A stretch of DNA of 64,000 nucleotides from Streptomyces sp. DH-12. GTDB lineage: Bacteria; Actinomycetota; Actinomycetes; Streptomycetales; Streptomycetaceae. Every line of letters begins with the position of its first letter. The stretch's first letter is position 1. Made by a program: the position numbers and the translations under genes. Positions 27,877 through 36,100 of the stretch are shown one piece after another. The stretch is from assembly GCF_002899455.1 (NCBI RefSeq), contig NZ_PPFB01000001.1:1116001-1180000 (forward strand), read 5' to 3'. Under the pieces are notes generated by a model that made no database searches, had not been told where the DNA came from, and worked only from the letters and a program-made list of their open reading frames with translations.

Positions 27877-29070
27877 TCACCGCTCACCGGCGTGGTCGAG
27901 ATGCCCCTCGCTCGTCTCGGCCACACCCCCAGCGATCCGGGGACGGCGCCACGGACGGGCGATCGGACCGGAGACCGCCCGCCACCACGCCTCCACCGGC
28001 AGCTTCCCCGCCGGCTCGAACGACTCGCCCGGCCGGGGGAACGCCACCGCCTGGCCGGCCTCCTCGGCGGCGTCCTTCATCCACTCCCCCGGTTCCGCCC
28101 ACGCGTGCGGCGCCAGATTGAACGTCCCCCAGTGGATCGGCAGCAGCACGCCGCCCGGCTCCCCGCCCTGGAGGTCGAGGTGCGCGCGCACGCCCTCCTC
28201 GGGCGTCATGTGGATGTCCGGCCAGAACTCGGAGTAGGCGCCGACCTGGATCATCGTCGCGTCGAACGGGCCGTGGGCCGCGCCGATGCCGCGGAAGCCG
28301 TCGAAGTAGCCGGTGTCGCCGCTGTGGTAAATACGGTGCCGCTCACCGGCGACCGCCCAGGAGGCCCACAAGGTGTGCTGGGTGTTGCGCAGGCCCCGCC
28401 CGCAGAAGTGCCGGGCCGGGGTCGCGGTCAGGGTGAGCCCGCCGACCCGCGTCGACTCCTGCCAGTCCAGCTCGCGCAGCCGCTCCCCGGGGACGCCCCA
28501 GCGCTCCAGGTGCGCGCCCACGCCGAGCGGCACGGCGAACACGGTGTCCGTGCCGGCCAGCTCCCTGATCGTCGGCATGTCCAGGTGGTCGTAGTGGTCG
28601 TGGGAGATCACCACGACGTCCACCGGGCCGAGCGCGGCCAGCGGCAGCGGAACGGGGTGCAGCCGCTTCGGTCCGGCGAAGGGGAAGGGCGAGCAGCGCT
28701 CCCCCCACACGGGGTCGAACAGCACCCGCTGCCCGTCGATCTCCGCGAGCACACCGGAGTGCCCCGCCCACGTCAGACGCAGCCCGGTCACGGGCGGGCG
28801 GGTCAGGTCGGCGAGGGTGGTCGGATGCACCGGGATCGCGCCCCGCGGGGCGCGACGGGAGCGGGCGTCCTTGTCCAGGTACAACCTGGCCATGTCCCGG
28901 CTCGACCCGGAGGGGCGCACACGGGCCGGACCGCCCGGGTTCTGGAACGCGCCGTTCGCGAAGTGCGGGGACCTGCGGATCCTCGCCAGGCGCTCGCCTG
29001 CCGGCTCCGCACCGAAGGCAGGCGGCCGCAGGGCGCTCAGCCCCGGTCCGGGGGCGGAAGAAGCGGCCAC
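27877..29070 (-). CDS. MBL-fold metallo-hydrolase (NAPE-PLD/UlaG-like)
   Basis: A 397-residue metallo-beta-lactamase-fold enzyme. LTWAGHSGVLAEIDG opens the fold, VVISHDHYDHLD is the HxHxDH dinuclear zinc motif, and HSGDTGYFDGF and LPIHWGTFNLAPH provide the remaining ligands. The pattern LFDPVWGERCSPFPFAGPKRLHP is shared with the NAPE-PLD-like (YtnP/PhnP-distant) group of lipid or lactone hydrolases. No signal peptide, so cytoplasmic. The GTG at 29070 has GGAGG 7 bases upstream. It is monocistronic; substrate unknown. Confidence 0.85.
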   Translation of the reverse strand: MAASSAPGPGLSALRPPAFGAEPAGERLARIRRSPHFANGAFQNPGGPARVRPSGSSRDMARLYLDKDARSRRAPRGAIPVHPTTLADLTRPPVTGLRLTWAGHSGVLAEIDGQRVLFDPVWGERCSPFPFAGPKRLHPVPLPLAALGPVDVVVISHDHYDHLDMPTIRELAGTDTVFAVPLGVGAHLERWGVPGERLRELDWQESTRVGGLTLTATPARHFCGRGLRNTQHTLWASWAVAGERHRIYHSGDTGYFDGFRGIGAAHGPFDATMIQVGAYSEFWPDIHMTPEEGVRAHLDLQGGEPGGVLLPIHWGTFNLAPHAWAEPGEWMKDAAEEAGQAVAFPRPGESFEPAGKLPVEAWWRAVSGPIARPWRRPRIAGGVAETSEGHLDHAGER

Positions 29071-29150
29071 GGTACCTCCACAGGGAATCGATCGGAGATT
29101 CCATTATGTGCGGCGGCTCCGACAGCGGGTGCGGGTGGTGGAAGAACCCG

Positions 29151-29189
29151 CAGGGGCGGGTCCGGGCCAGGGCTCCGGACCCGCCCCTG
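29151..29189 (-). terminator. terminator after the SGNH hydrolase gene
   Basis: A 15-bp perfect stem CAGGGGCGGGTCCGG/complement with a 9-base loop starts 4 bases beyond the hydrolase stop codon on the minus strand. Confidence 0.8.
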
Positions 29190-29192
29190 TCG

Positions 29193-30011
29193 TCATGCGA
29201 CCGCCGCGATCCACGAGCGGATGTCGTCCGGGGACAGCGTCCCCTTCGCCGTGACGTGGTCGCCGGAGGACTCGCCGCGCAGACGGCGGCCGATCCACGG
29301 CACCAGGTACTCGCGGGCCCAGTGGACGTCGTCCCGGCGGATCTCCAGGGTGCCGCGCGGCGGGAGCGGCGGCCACGGCTGTTCCGGGTCGGCGGGCACC
29401 TTCAGGCCGAGGGACATGCCCGCGCGCAGCGCGACGCGGGTGTGCCCCTCGGGCGAGAGGTGCAGCCGGTCGGCGTCCCAGGCCCTGCGGTCCTGCACGC
29501 TGCGCAGCGACCACAGGTCGAGCACCGGGCAGCCGTACCGGTCGGCGACGGCCCGCACATGCCCGTTGTACGTGGCGATCTTGCCGCGCAGATGCTTGAG
29601 CAGTGGAACGCCACGGGTGTCGAACCCGGTGGTCACCAGGACCGTGCCGGCCGCCGCGGCGAGCCGGGCGACGGCCTTCTCGAAGCGCTCGGCGACCTCG
29701 TCCGGGTCGCTGCCCGGGCGCAGGATGTCGTTGCCGCCCGCGCAGAACGAGACCAGGTCGGGGGCGAGTTCGACGGCCCGCGGGACCTGGTCGGCCACGA
29801 TCTGGTCCAGCAGCTTGCCGCGCACCGCGAGATTGACGTATTGGAAGTCGCCCTCGGGCCTGCGGTCGGCGAGCAGGACGGCGAGCCGGTCGGCCCAGCC
29901 GACGAACGCCCCGTCGGGGCCGGGGTCGCCGACGCCCTCGGTGAAGCTGTCCCCCACCGCCACGTACGACCCGATCACTGTTGCCTTGTCACTCTTCGAA
30001 TCGTCTGCCAC
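29193..30011 (-). CDS. SGNH/GDSL-family hydrolase
   Basis: A 272-residue esterase/lipase-like enzyme. The nucleophile Ser22 is in VAVGDSFTEGVGD (block I), VRGKLLDQ gives block II Gly, CAGGNDIL is block III Asn, and DRLHLSPEGH holds the Asp-His pair of block V. No signal peptide or membrane anchor is apparent, so the enzyme is probably intracellular. Flanked by hairpins on both sides, it is monocistronic. Natural ester substrate unknown. Confidence 0.88.
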   Translation of the reverse strand: MADDSKSDKATVIGSYVAVGDSFTEGVGDPGPDGAFVGWADRLAVLLADRRPEGDFQYVNLAVRGKLLDQIVADQVPRAVELAPDLVSFCAGGNDILRPGSDPDEVAERFEKAVARLAAAAGTVLVTTGFDTRGVPLLKHLRGKIATYNGHVRAVADRYGCPVLDLWSLRSVQDRRAWDADRLHLSPEGHTRVALRAGMSLGLKVPADPEQPWPPLPPRGTLEIRRDDVHWAREYLVPWIGRRLRGESSGDHVTAKGTLSPDDIRSWIAAVA

Positions 30012-30131
30012 AACCGCACATGATTCACCTTCCGATGTGACCTACGCGACCGTAGGGAGGGGTTGACGGACGGTGAGATAAGCCACTCCGAGGTTTGACC
30101 GAGCCCGGAACAGGTACGGTCCGGGCCCGGA

Positions 30132-30176
30132 CGCGCCGAAGGCCGGCCCCGTGGATCGGGGCCGGCCTTCGGCGCG
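30132..30176 (-). terminator. strong terminator of the M23 peptidase gene
   Basis: A perfect 19-bp stem (CGCGCCGAAGGCCGGCCCC and its complement) with a 7-base loop lies 27 bases beyond the peptidase stop codon. Confidence 0.85.
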
Positions 30177-30202
30177 CGTGTCAGGAAGGGTGCCGCGAGG
30201 GG

Positions 30203-31135
30203 TCAGATGGAGACGCCCTTGGAGCGGAGGTACGAGACCGGGTCCACGTCCGAGCCGTAGTCCGGGCCGGTGCGGATCTCGAAGTGCAGGTGCGGGCCGG
30301 TCACGTTGCCGGTCGCACCGGAGAGACCGACCTGCTGGCCGGCGCTCACCGTCTGGCCCGTCGAGACGGACAGCGAGGACAGGTGGGCGTACTGGGCGTA
30401 GTGACCGTCGTTCAGCTTGATGACGACCTGGTTGCCGTACGCGCCGCCCCAGCCGGCGGAGACGACGGTGCCGGCTCCGACGGCCTTCAGGGAGGTGCCG
30501 GTCGGGACGCTGAAGTCGACACCGGTGTGGTAGCCGCTGGACCACATGCTGCCGGCCACCTTGTAGGCGGTGCCGACACCGCCGCCGGGCACCGGCGAGC
30601 TGTAGGCGGAGGTGGTCTGGGTGGAGGCACCGTCGGAGGCGGACTCCTCGGACGACTTCTGCGCGGGCTGCTGAGCGGGCTTCTCGGCGGGCTTCTCGGC
30701 CTTGGGAGCGGCGGGCTTCGACGCCTGCGGCGAAGTGGACTGCCGGGGCGCGCTCTCGGCGACGGCCTTGCCGCCGAGGGAGAGCTTCAGACCCGGGTGG
30801 ATGAGCGACGGGTCGTCACCCACGGCCTCGCGGTTGTCCGCGTAGAGCTGCTTCCAGCCACCGTCGACGTGCTCCGCCTCGGCGATCCTGGCGAGGTAGT
30901 CGCCGGCCTTCACGGTGTACGTGCGGGCCTCGTCGCCCTTGTCGGCCTTGGCCTGCTGGCCGGTGACGGACAGCGACTGGACCGACTTCTCGGGGGCCGC
31001 CTGCGGCGTCGCGGCGTGCGCGCCGGTGGCGCCGAGGAACGGCAGGGCGAGCGCGGCGCCACCGGTTCCGGCGACGGCGATGGAGCGGGTGAAACGCTGA
31101 GCCTTGGTACGGCGGTGCTTACCCTTCGCGGGCAT
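30203..31135 (-). CDS. secreted LysM-M23 peptidoglycan endopeptidase
   Basis: A 310-residue secreted protein. The signal peptide (basic MPAKGKHRRTKAQRFTRS, hydrophobic core, AHA cleavage after Ala41) is followed by a LysM domain (YTVKAGDYLARIAEAEHV ... NREAVGDDPSLIHPGLKLSL, about 71-118). A Lys/Pro/Ala-rich linker comes next, then an M23 domain with the zinc ligands HTGVDF and PHLHFE at the end. It would bind and cut peptidoglycan cross-links during growth, sporulation or germination. The ATG at 31135 has GAGAGGAA 6 bases upstream. A c-di-AMP riboswitch precedes it, as for other Streptomyces cell-wall hydrolases. Confidence 0.93.
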   Translation of the reverse strand: MPAKGKHRRTKAQRFTRSIAVAGTGGAALALPFLGATGAHAATPQAAPEKSVQSLSVTGQQAKADKGDEARTYTVKAGDYLARIAEAEHVDGGWKQLYADNREAVGDDPSLIHPGLKLSLGGKAVAESAPRQSTSPQASKPAAPKAEKPAEKPAQQPAQKSSEESASDGASTQTTSAYSSPVPGGGVGTAYKVAGSMWSSGYHTGVDFSVPTGTSLKAVGAGTVVSAGWGGAYGNQVVIKLNDGHYAQYAHLSSLSVSTGQTVSAGQQVGLSGATGNVTGPHLHFEIRTGPDYGSDVDPVSYLRSKGVSI

Positions 31136-31145
31136 GACGAATTCC

Positions 31146-31333
31146 TCTCCGGCGCCTACGAGGTGAGCTGTCGGGTGCGGACTGGAGATGTCCGGCCGCG
31201 TTGCCGCGCGGCTTAACCCCAAGCCTGTTTCCGGGGCCCGGAACAGGCAGTCGTACCTGTGGGTCCCCCGCTCCTGCCGTACGTCGGGTCAGTGTGTGCG
31301 GGCTCCGGGCGGCGGCAGGATTAGGCGTCCGTC
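31146..31333 (-). ncRNA. ydaO-yuaA (c-di-AMP) riboswitch
   Basis: Conserved blocks in order on the minus strand: GACGCCTAATCC (near 31330), GCGGGGGACCCA (near 31265), TTGGGGTTAAGCC followed by the CGCGGCAACGCGG hairpin (31195-31215), and CCCGACAGCTCACCTCGTAGGCGCC (split here as CCCGACAGCT and CCTCGTAGGCG, 31150-31175). P1 pairs GGACGCC with the final GGCGCC region. The aptamer ends about 10 bases before the ribosome-binding site of the M23 peptidase, so it controls that gene in cis. Binding of c-di-AMP is expected to turn expression off, by analogy with other members. Confidence 0.9.
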
Positions 31334-31378
31334 CGGATCGGTTGGGAACGTAAGCGACCCCGACGCGGCGAAACAAGC

Positions 31379-31403
31379 GCGGGTTCCCGCGAACCCGCTT
31401 TTT
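31379..31403 (+). terminator. plus-strand intrinsic terminator upstream of the riboswitch gene
   Basis: GCGGGTTC-CCGC-GAACCCGC followed by TTTTT on the plus strand is a textbook Rho-independent terminator. No plus-strand gene precedes it; it would stop antisense transcription across the riboswitch and peptidase gene. Confidence 0.5.
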
Positions 31404-31846
31404 ACGTGATCGAAAGGGGGAAAAGACGTCACCGTGCGTTGATGTCGGAAGCGGTACACGGGCGAATTCCCCTGTCACGGGGGGGAATTACGTGAACATG
31501 GCGACAGCACACGGTCACCGGTATGACGATGCTCACGCACCCCATCCCCAAATCCCGCCCTACTAGGGCAGGTTATCCCTAACCGGCCCAATCGGACAGA
31601 ACGCCGTAATCATCCGAAGCCCGGCATCGCAGCCGACGCAGGGGCGACATCCGGATCCTTGTGACGCCAGCCGTCACACGCCTCACACGACCGAACAAAA
31701 AGCTACACAAAGCACCACACCGCCAGGTGACCGGGGCCCGCTCAGCCACCCTGTGGACAACTCATTGCCCCAGGCAGGTATGTCGTATCGTCGAGTGGTG
31801 CCCGTCGGCGAGCCGCGGCGACGGCGCCGAGTGGGAGGAGCCGTCC
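31404..31846. other. intergenic regulatory region between divergent genes
   Basis: No coding gene is seen. The region is AT-enriched for this genome and must contain the promoters of the riboswitch-peptidase gene and the phosphatase gene. A perfect inverted repeat TGTGACG-N5-CGTCACA lies at 31660-31678, about 170 bases upstream of the phosphatase start. Its regulator is unknown. Confidence 0.6.
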
Positions 31847-32644
31847 GTGACGCAGGAGATCCCGTCGACCGAGCCCCAGCTGACCGGGGTGCGCAACTTC
31901 CGCGACGTGGGCGGGCTGCCCACGGTGGACGGCCGACGGGTGCGGCACGGGGTGCTGTTCCGCAGCGGTCACCTCGCCCACGCCACCGCGGAGGACGCCG
32001 CCTTCCTCGCCTCGCTCGGTCTGCACACCGTGTTCGACTTCCGCAACGCGGCCGACCAGAAGCTGGAGGGGCCGGACGTCGAGCTGCCGGGCGTGCGCAA
32101 CGTCAACCTGCCGCTGAGCGACCCGGCCGACGGCGCGGAGTTCTGGAAGATGGTGCGCGACGGCGACCTGGACCAGCTCCGCGCGATCCTCGCCGACGGC
32201 CAGGGCGCCGACCGGATGATCACCTCGTACCGCATGATCGTCAAGGAGCGCACCGCCGAGCACTCCCAGGTGCTGCGCGCGCTCGCCGAGGACAGCGTCC
32301 CCGCCCTGATGCACTGCGCGGCCGGCAAGGACCGCGCCGGTCTCTCCGTGGCGGTCACCCTGCTCGCCGTGGGCGTGGAGCGCGACGCGATCGTCGAGGA
32401 CTACCTGAAGTCCAACGCCAAGCACCGCCGCTACAAGGTGCGCCGCAGCGGCAGCTCCCCCGACGCCTACTCCCCCGAGGTCATGGAGCTGCTCAGCCCG
32501 CTGTTCGACGCGCGCGAGGAGTACCTGGCGGCGGCCTTCGAGACCGTCGAGGAGACCTGGGGCGGCGTGGACGCCTACCTGGAGCAGGGGCTCGGTCTCA
32601 CGCCGGCCCGCCGGGAGCGGCTGCGCGAGCGCCTGCTCGACTGA
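31847..32644 (+). CDS. protein-tyrosine phosphatase (PF13350 type)
   Basis: A 265-residue cytoplasmic phosphatase. The catalytic P-loop is HCAAGKDR with nucleophile Cys157 and Arg163. The N-terminal NFRDVGGLPTVDGRRVRHGVLFRSG is diagnostic for the Y_phosphatase3/IphP-like group, which can act on phosphotyrosine and phosphoinositides. The GTG at 31847 has GGAGGAG 8 bases upstream; a longer frame from 31661 is unlikely. It converges with the DUF6126-XRE pair. Confidence 0.9.
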   Translation: MTQEIPSTEPQLTGVRNFRDVGGLPTVDGRRVRHGVLFRSGHLAHATAEDAAFLASLGLHTVFDFRNAADQKLEGPDVELPGVRNVNLPLSDPADGAEFWKMVRDGDLDQLRAILADGQGADRMITSYRMIVKERTAEHSQVLRALAEDSVPALMHCAAGKDRAGLSVAVTLLAVGVERDAIVEDYLKSNAKHRRYKVRRSGSSPDAYSPEVMELLSPLFDAREEYLAAAFETVEETWGGVDAYLEQGLGLTPARRERLRERLLD

Positions 32645-32671
32645 CGCCGGCCCCCGCCGCCCGGCCGGCTG

Positions 32672-32800
32672 CTACTTCTTCGGCGCGATCTCGAAGAGGA
32701 AGTAGATGAAGGCCGCGAAAACGTGCCCCACCACGACGTAGACGAACAGGCGGACCCACAGGGCCCGGGGGAACTTCTCCTCCATGTCCTTGCCGGTCAC
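32672..32800 (-). CDS. DUF6126 small membrane protein
   Basis: A 42-residue protein: a short charged N-terminus (KDMEEKFPRALW) and one membrane helix (LFVYVVVGHVFAAFIYFLF) ending in a basic tail. This pattern is the actinobacterial DUF6126 family, which regularly follows an XRE regulator. The GTG at 32800 overlaps the XRE stop codon (GTGA), so the pair is translationally coupled. Function unknown; the stoichiometric partnership suggests the small protein is the main regulated target or a membrane anchor for the regulator. Confidence 0.85.
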   Translation of the reverse strand: MTGKDMEEKFPRALWVRLFVYVVVGHVFAAFIYFLFEIAPKK

Positions 32801-33420
32801 GGTGTCTCTCCAGGGGTCGGGCCCAGGCACAGGGCGGCCGTGGGACTCTGCAGCAGGGTGTGGACGAACAGCAGCTCGACACCGTCGGCGTCCTGCGCGG
32901 CGATGCGGTGCGGGGTGAGCGAGTCGAAGTGGGCGCTGTCGCCCGGGGACAGCCGGTGCAGGGTGTCCCCGAGGCACAGCAGCAGCCGCCCCTTGAGGAC
33001 GTACAGCCACTCCTCGCCGGGGTGGACCCGCACGATGTCGCCCTGGGAGCCGTGCGGCACACGGACCCGCAGGGCCTGCATGCCGCGTCCGGCGGCGCCG
33101 GCCTGCCAGTACGACCAGCCGCCCGCCTCCGTGGGATCCATGTCGGCGGCGCGCACCACGGCGTCCCGGTCGGCGGCCGACTCCCCGAGCAGCTCGGAGA
33201 CGGTCGTCCCGTAGATCCGCGCCAGGGAGAGCAGCATCGGCAGCGAGGGCTGGCGCTGCCCGGTCTCCAGCCGGGAGAGGTGGGCGGGCGACAGGCCCGC
33301 CTGCCGGGCGGCGGCCTCCAGCGTCAGGGAGGCCCGACGGCGCAGGGCGCGCAGCTGCGGAGCGACCGCGGGCAGCGCTTCGGCGGCCTCCGCCCGCGGT
33401 CCGGTCTCGGAGGAGCTCAT
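32797..33420 (-). CDS. XRE-family regulator with cupin domain
   Basis: A 207-residue regulator. The HTH (LRALRRRASLTLEAAARQAGLSPAHLSRLETGQRQPSL, about 28-65) is followed by a cupin barrel (IVRVHPGEEWLYVLKGRLLLCLGDTLHRLSPGDSAHFD). The ATG at 33420 has a GGGGGC stretch upstream. Two near-identical palindromes 22-56 bases upstream of the start suggest autoregulation. It is the upstream partner of the DUF6126 gene and lies just past the end of the hopanoid operon. Confidence 0.87.
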   Translation of the reverse strand: MSSSETGPRAEAAEALPAVAPQLRALRRRASLTLEAAARQAGLSPAHLSRLETGQRQPSLPMLLSLARIYGTTVSELLGESAADRDAVVRAADMDPTEAGGWSYWQAGAAGRGMQALRVRVPHGSQGDIVRVHPGEEWLYVLKGRLLLCLGDTLHRLSPGDSAHFDSLTPHRIAAQDADGVELLFVHTLLQSPTAALCLGPTPGETP

Positions 33421-33441
33421 GCCCCCATTGAGCACCAGGAC

Positions 33442-33476
33442 TTACCCCTGAGGCAATTTCCTTGCCTCTGAGGCAA
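33442..33476. promoter_or_regulatory. tandem operators of the XRE-DUF6126 pair
   Basis: TTGCCTC-T-GAGGCAA (33462-33476) is a perfect 7-bp-arm palindrome. TTACCCC-T-GAGGCAA (33442-33456) is a degenerate copy with five of seven arm positions paired. Their centres are 20 bp apart, two helical turns, so two dimers would bind the same face. Confidence 0.65.
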
Positions 33477-33490
33477 ACCGCGCCGGGTCC

Positions 33491-34906
33491 TCACCGGTTG
33501 GCGACCGCCTGCTTCACCAGGGTCTTGCCGAAGTCCCAGATGAGTCCGCCCTCGTGGGCGTCGTCCATCACCGCGGTGAAGGCGTCCACGAACCGGTTCA
33601 CGTCCCCCTCGTCGATGATCAGCGGAGGGATCAGCTTGATCACCTCCAGATGATCGCCGGAGACCTGAGTGAGGATACGGTGCCGCTGGAGCAGCGGGAC
33701 CACCACCATCTGCGCGAAGAGCCCCTTGCGGGCCGCCTGCAGCACGGCCCAGCGCGAGCGCAGCTTCAGCGAGCGGGGCCGCCCGAACTCGATGCCGATC
33801 ATCAGGCCCCGTCCGCGGACGTCGGCGAGCAGCTCGTAGCGGTCGGTCAGCGCGGCCAGCCGGGTCCGCAGCAGCTCCCCGACCCTGCGCACGTGCGCGA
33901 CGGTCTGCTCGTCCTCCATGACCGACAGCACCGCGAGGCCCGCCGCCATGGCCTGCGCGTTGGAGCCGAAGCTGGCGGAGTGCACCAGCACCCGGTCCAT
34001 CGACGAGAAGACCTTCTTGAAGATCCAGTCCTTGCCGAGCGTCGCGCCCACCGGCACGTAACCGCCGGACAGCGCCTTGGCCACGCACACCAGGTCCGGC
34101 TCGACGCCCTCCTCGTGCTGGTAGGCGTAGAAGTCACCGGTGCGGCCGAGTCCGGTCTGCACCTCGTCGGCGATCAGCAGCGCCTTGTGCCGGTGCAGCA
34201 GCTCCTGCGCGGCCCGCAGCCAGCCGGGCGGGGCCTCGTGCACGCCCTTGCCCTGGATCGGCTCCACGATCAGCGCGGCCACGTCGCCCTTGCGCAGCTG
34301 GCGCTCCAGCGCGCCGAGGTCCCCGAGCGGCACGGCCGTGTCGGGCAGCAGCGGGGCGAACCCGTCCCGGAAGCCGGCCTCGCCGTTGACCGACAGGGCG
34401 CCGGTGGTCAGGCCGTGGAAGGCGTGCTCGCAGTACAGCACCCTGGGCCGGCCGGTGGCGTAGCGGGCGAACTTCAGGGCTGCCTCCACGGCCTCCGTGC
34501 CGCTGTTGCCGAAGAACACCCGGTCCAGATGCGGACTGTGGGCGAGGAGCTTCTCCGCGAGCAGGCCCGGCAGCGGCTGGCAGTCGAAGCGGGTGAGGTC
34601 GGCGAGGGAGAGGTCCAGCACGTCGTGCAGCGCCTTGCGGACCACGGGGTGATGGCGGCCGAGGCCCATCACCCCGAACCCGGCGAGCATGTCCAGGTGG
34701 TCGTTGCCGTCGGCGTCCCAGAAGTGGGCCCCCTCGGCACGCTCGTAGACCTTGTCGAAGCCGATGGTGTGCAGCATGCGCGGGAGCTGCGGGTTGAGGT
34801 ACCGGCTGTGCAGCTCGTAGCGCTCGGCCCCGCGCTCGGCCAGCAGCGTGCCGAGGTCGAACGTCCCGGCCTGTGACGACTCCGACGCGGACTCCGCGGT
34901 GGTCAT
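33491..34906 (-). CDS. hpnO: class III aminotransferase of the hopanoid cluster
   Basis: A 471-residue PLP enzyme of the ornithine/acetylornithine aminotransferase class. [18 protein letters not shown] binds the PLP phosphate, [13 protein letters not shown] holds the PLP-stacking/Asp region, and [14 protein letters not shown] carries the Schiff-base Lys. In hopanoid clusters this enzyme (HpnO type) makes aminobacteriohopanetriol from ribosylhopane. The start at 34906 overlaps the dxs stop (ATGA). It is the last gene of the cluster; no clear hairpin follows before the XRE operators. Confidence 0.87.
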   Translation of the reverse strand: MTTAESASESSQAGTFDLGTLLAERGAERYELHSRYLNPQLPRMLHTIGFDKVYERAEGAHFWDADGNDHLDMLAGFGVMGLGRHHPVVRKALHDVLDLSLADLTRFDCQPLPGLLAEKLLAHSPHLDRVFFGNSGTEAVEAALKFARYATGRPRVLYCEHAFHGLTTGALSVNGEAGFRDGFAPLLPDTAVPLGDLGALERQLRKGDVAALIVEPIQGKGVHEAPPGWLRAAQELLHRHKALLIADEVQTGLGRTGDFYAYQHEEGVEPDLVCVAKALSGGYVPVGATLGKDWIFKKVFSSMDRVLVHSASFGSNAQAMAAGLAVLSVMEDEQTVAHVRRVGELLRTRLAALTDRYELLADVRGRGLMIGIEFGRPRSLKLRSRWAVLQAARKGLFAQMVVVPLLQRHRILTQVSGDHLEVIKLIPPLIIDEGDVNRFVDAFTAVMDDAHEGGLIWDFGKTLVKQAVANR

Positions 34907-36072
34907 GCCTGGTGCTCCTGTGCGTCCAGTGGCTGTTTCGCGAGTTCGTCCCCGACGGCGAGGCTCGCACTGATCCGTCCGGCGACGTCGACGGGCGTGA
35001 GCCCGATGTCGGCGAGCACCTCGCCGCGCTTGGCGTGCGCGAGGAACTGCTCCGGGATGCCGAACCGCCGCACCGGGACGGCGACCTCGGCGTCGCCCAG
35101 CGCCGGCGCCACCGCGGTCCAGGACGGCCCGCCGGAGGGGGCGAGGGGCGTACAGGTGAGCGGGTCCATCACGCCGACGGTGTGGAAGCGGTCCTCCTCA
35201 TGGGCGAGGGCGGGTTCGTAGCCGCGGCCCTTCTCGGTGATGCAGTCCACGAGGACCGGGCCGTGGCAGCGTCCGGCACGGCGCAGCGCGGACTCCACGG
35301 CCCGGATGTCGTGGCCGTCGACCGGGCCGACGTACTTCAGCCCCAGGTCCCGGAAGAGGCCCCGGGGGGCGAAGGCGGCCCTGAGGCCCTTCTTCGCCCC
35401 GTGCAGCGCCTCGTGGACGGGCGGGCCGGCCACGGGCGTGCGCTGGAGGACGTCCTTGCCCCAGGCCAGGAAGCGTTCGTGGCCGTCGGTGGCGCGCAGG
35501 GCGGCGAGGTGGTGGGCGAGGCCGCCGATGGTGGGGGCGTAGGAGCGTTCGTTGTCGTTGACGACGACGATGAGCGGGCGGTCCTTGGCGGCGGCGATGT
35601 CGTCGAGCGCCTCCCAGGCCATGCCGCCGGTGAGGGCGCCGTCGCCGACGACGGCGACGACGTGCCCCCGCTCCCCGCGCAACCGGCGGGCCTTGGCGAG
35701 TCCGTCGGCCCGGCCGAGGGCGGTGAAGGCGTGGCTGTTCCCGATGACGTCGTGCTCGGACTCCTCACGGGAGGGGTAGCCGGAGAGGCCGCCCTTGCCG
35801 CGCAGCTTGGAGAAGTCCTGACGGCCGGTCAGCAGCTTGTGCACGCAGCTCTGGTGACCGGTGTCCCACAGGATGCGGTCGGCCGGCGAATCGAAGACCC
35901 GGTGCAGGGCGATCGTGAGTTCCACCACCCCGAGGTCGGGTCCGAGGTGGCCCCCGGTCCTGGCGACCGCGTGCACCAGGAACTCCCTGATCTCGTCGGC
36001 CAGTTCGCCGAGTTCCGCCTCGGACAGCGCCTTCAGGTCGCGTGGTTGCCGGATGCTCTCCAGGATCGTCAC
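34903..36072 (-). CDS. dxs: 1-deoxyxylulose-5-phosphate synthase with large internal deletion
   Basis: The frame is intact but only 389 residues, against about 620-650 for DXS. Domain I is normal: the TPP motif [16 protein letters not shown] at 143-158 and [12 protein letters not shown]. At residue 321 (base 35110) GPSWTAV, which normally leads into the pyrimidine-binding domain, is joined directly to [20 protein letters not shown], which normally lies near the C-terminus. About 240 residues are missing, including the GIAEQHA segment with the Glu that activates TPP. It should be unable to condense pyruvate and glyceraldehyde-3-phosphate. It keeps the operon reading and coupling (ATGA with hpnO). 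A second full dxs elsewhere must supply the MEP pathway. Assembly error is an alternative. Confidence 0.85.
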   Translation of the reverse strand: MTILESIRQPRDLKALSEAELGELADEIREFLVHAVARTGGHLGPDLGVVELTIALHRVFDSPADRILWDTGHQSCVHKLLTGRQDFSKLRGKGGLSGYPSREESEHDVIGNSHAFTALGRADGLAKARRLRGERGHVVAVVGDGALTGGMAWEALDDIAAAKDRPLIVVVNDNERSYAPTIGGLAHHLAALRATDGHERFLAWGKDVLQRTPVAGPPVHEALHGAKKGLRAAFAPRGLFRDLGLKYVGPVDGHDIRAVESALRRAGRCHGPVLVDCITEKGRGYEPALAHEEDRFHTVGVMDPLTCTPLAPSGGPSWTAVAPALGDAEVAVPVRRFGIPEQFLAHAKRGEVLADIGLTPVDVAGRISASLAVGDELAKQPLDAQEHQA

Positions 36073-36100
36073 GCTCGGGCCCCCTTCGGTTCCGTGCTGT

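Noticed and set aside
34903..36072. Reading the short dxs as a different transketolase-like enzyme
   Set aside because: Both remaining segments match DXS (start region, C-terminal [10 protein letters not shown]), so it is a deleted DXS rather than another family.
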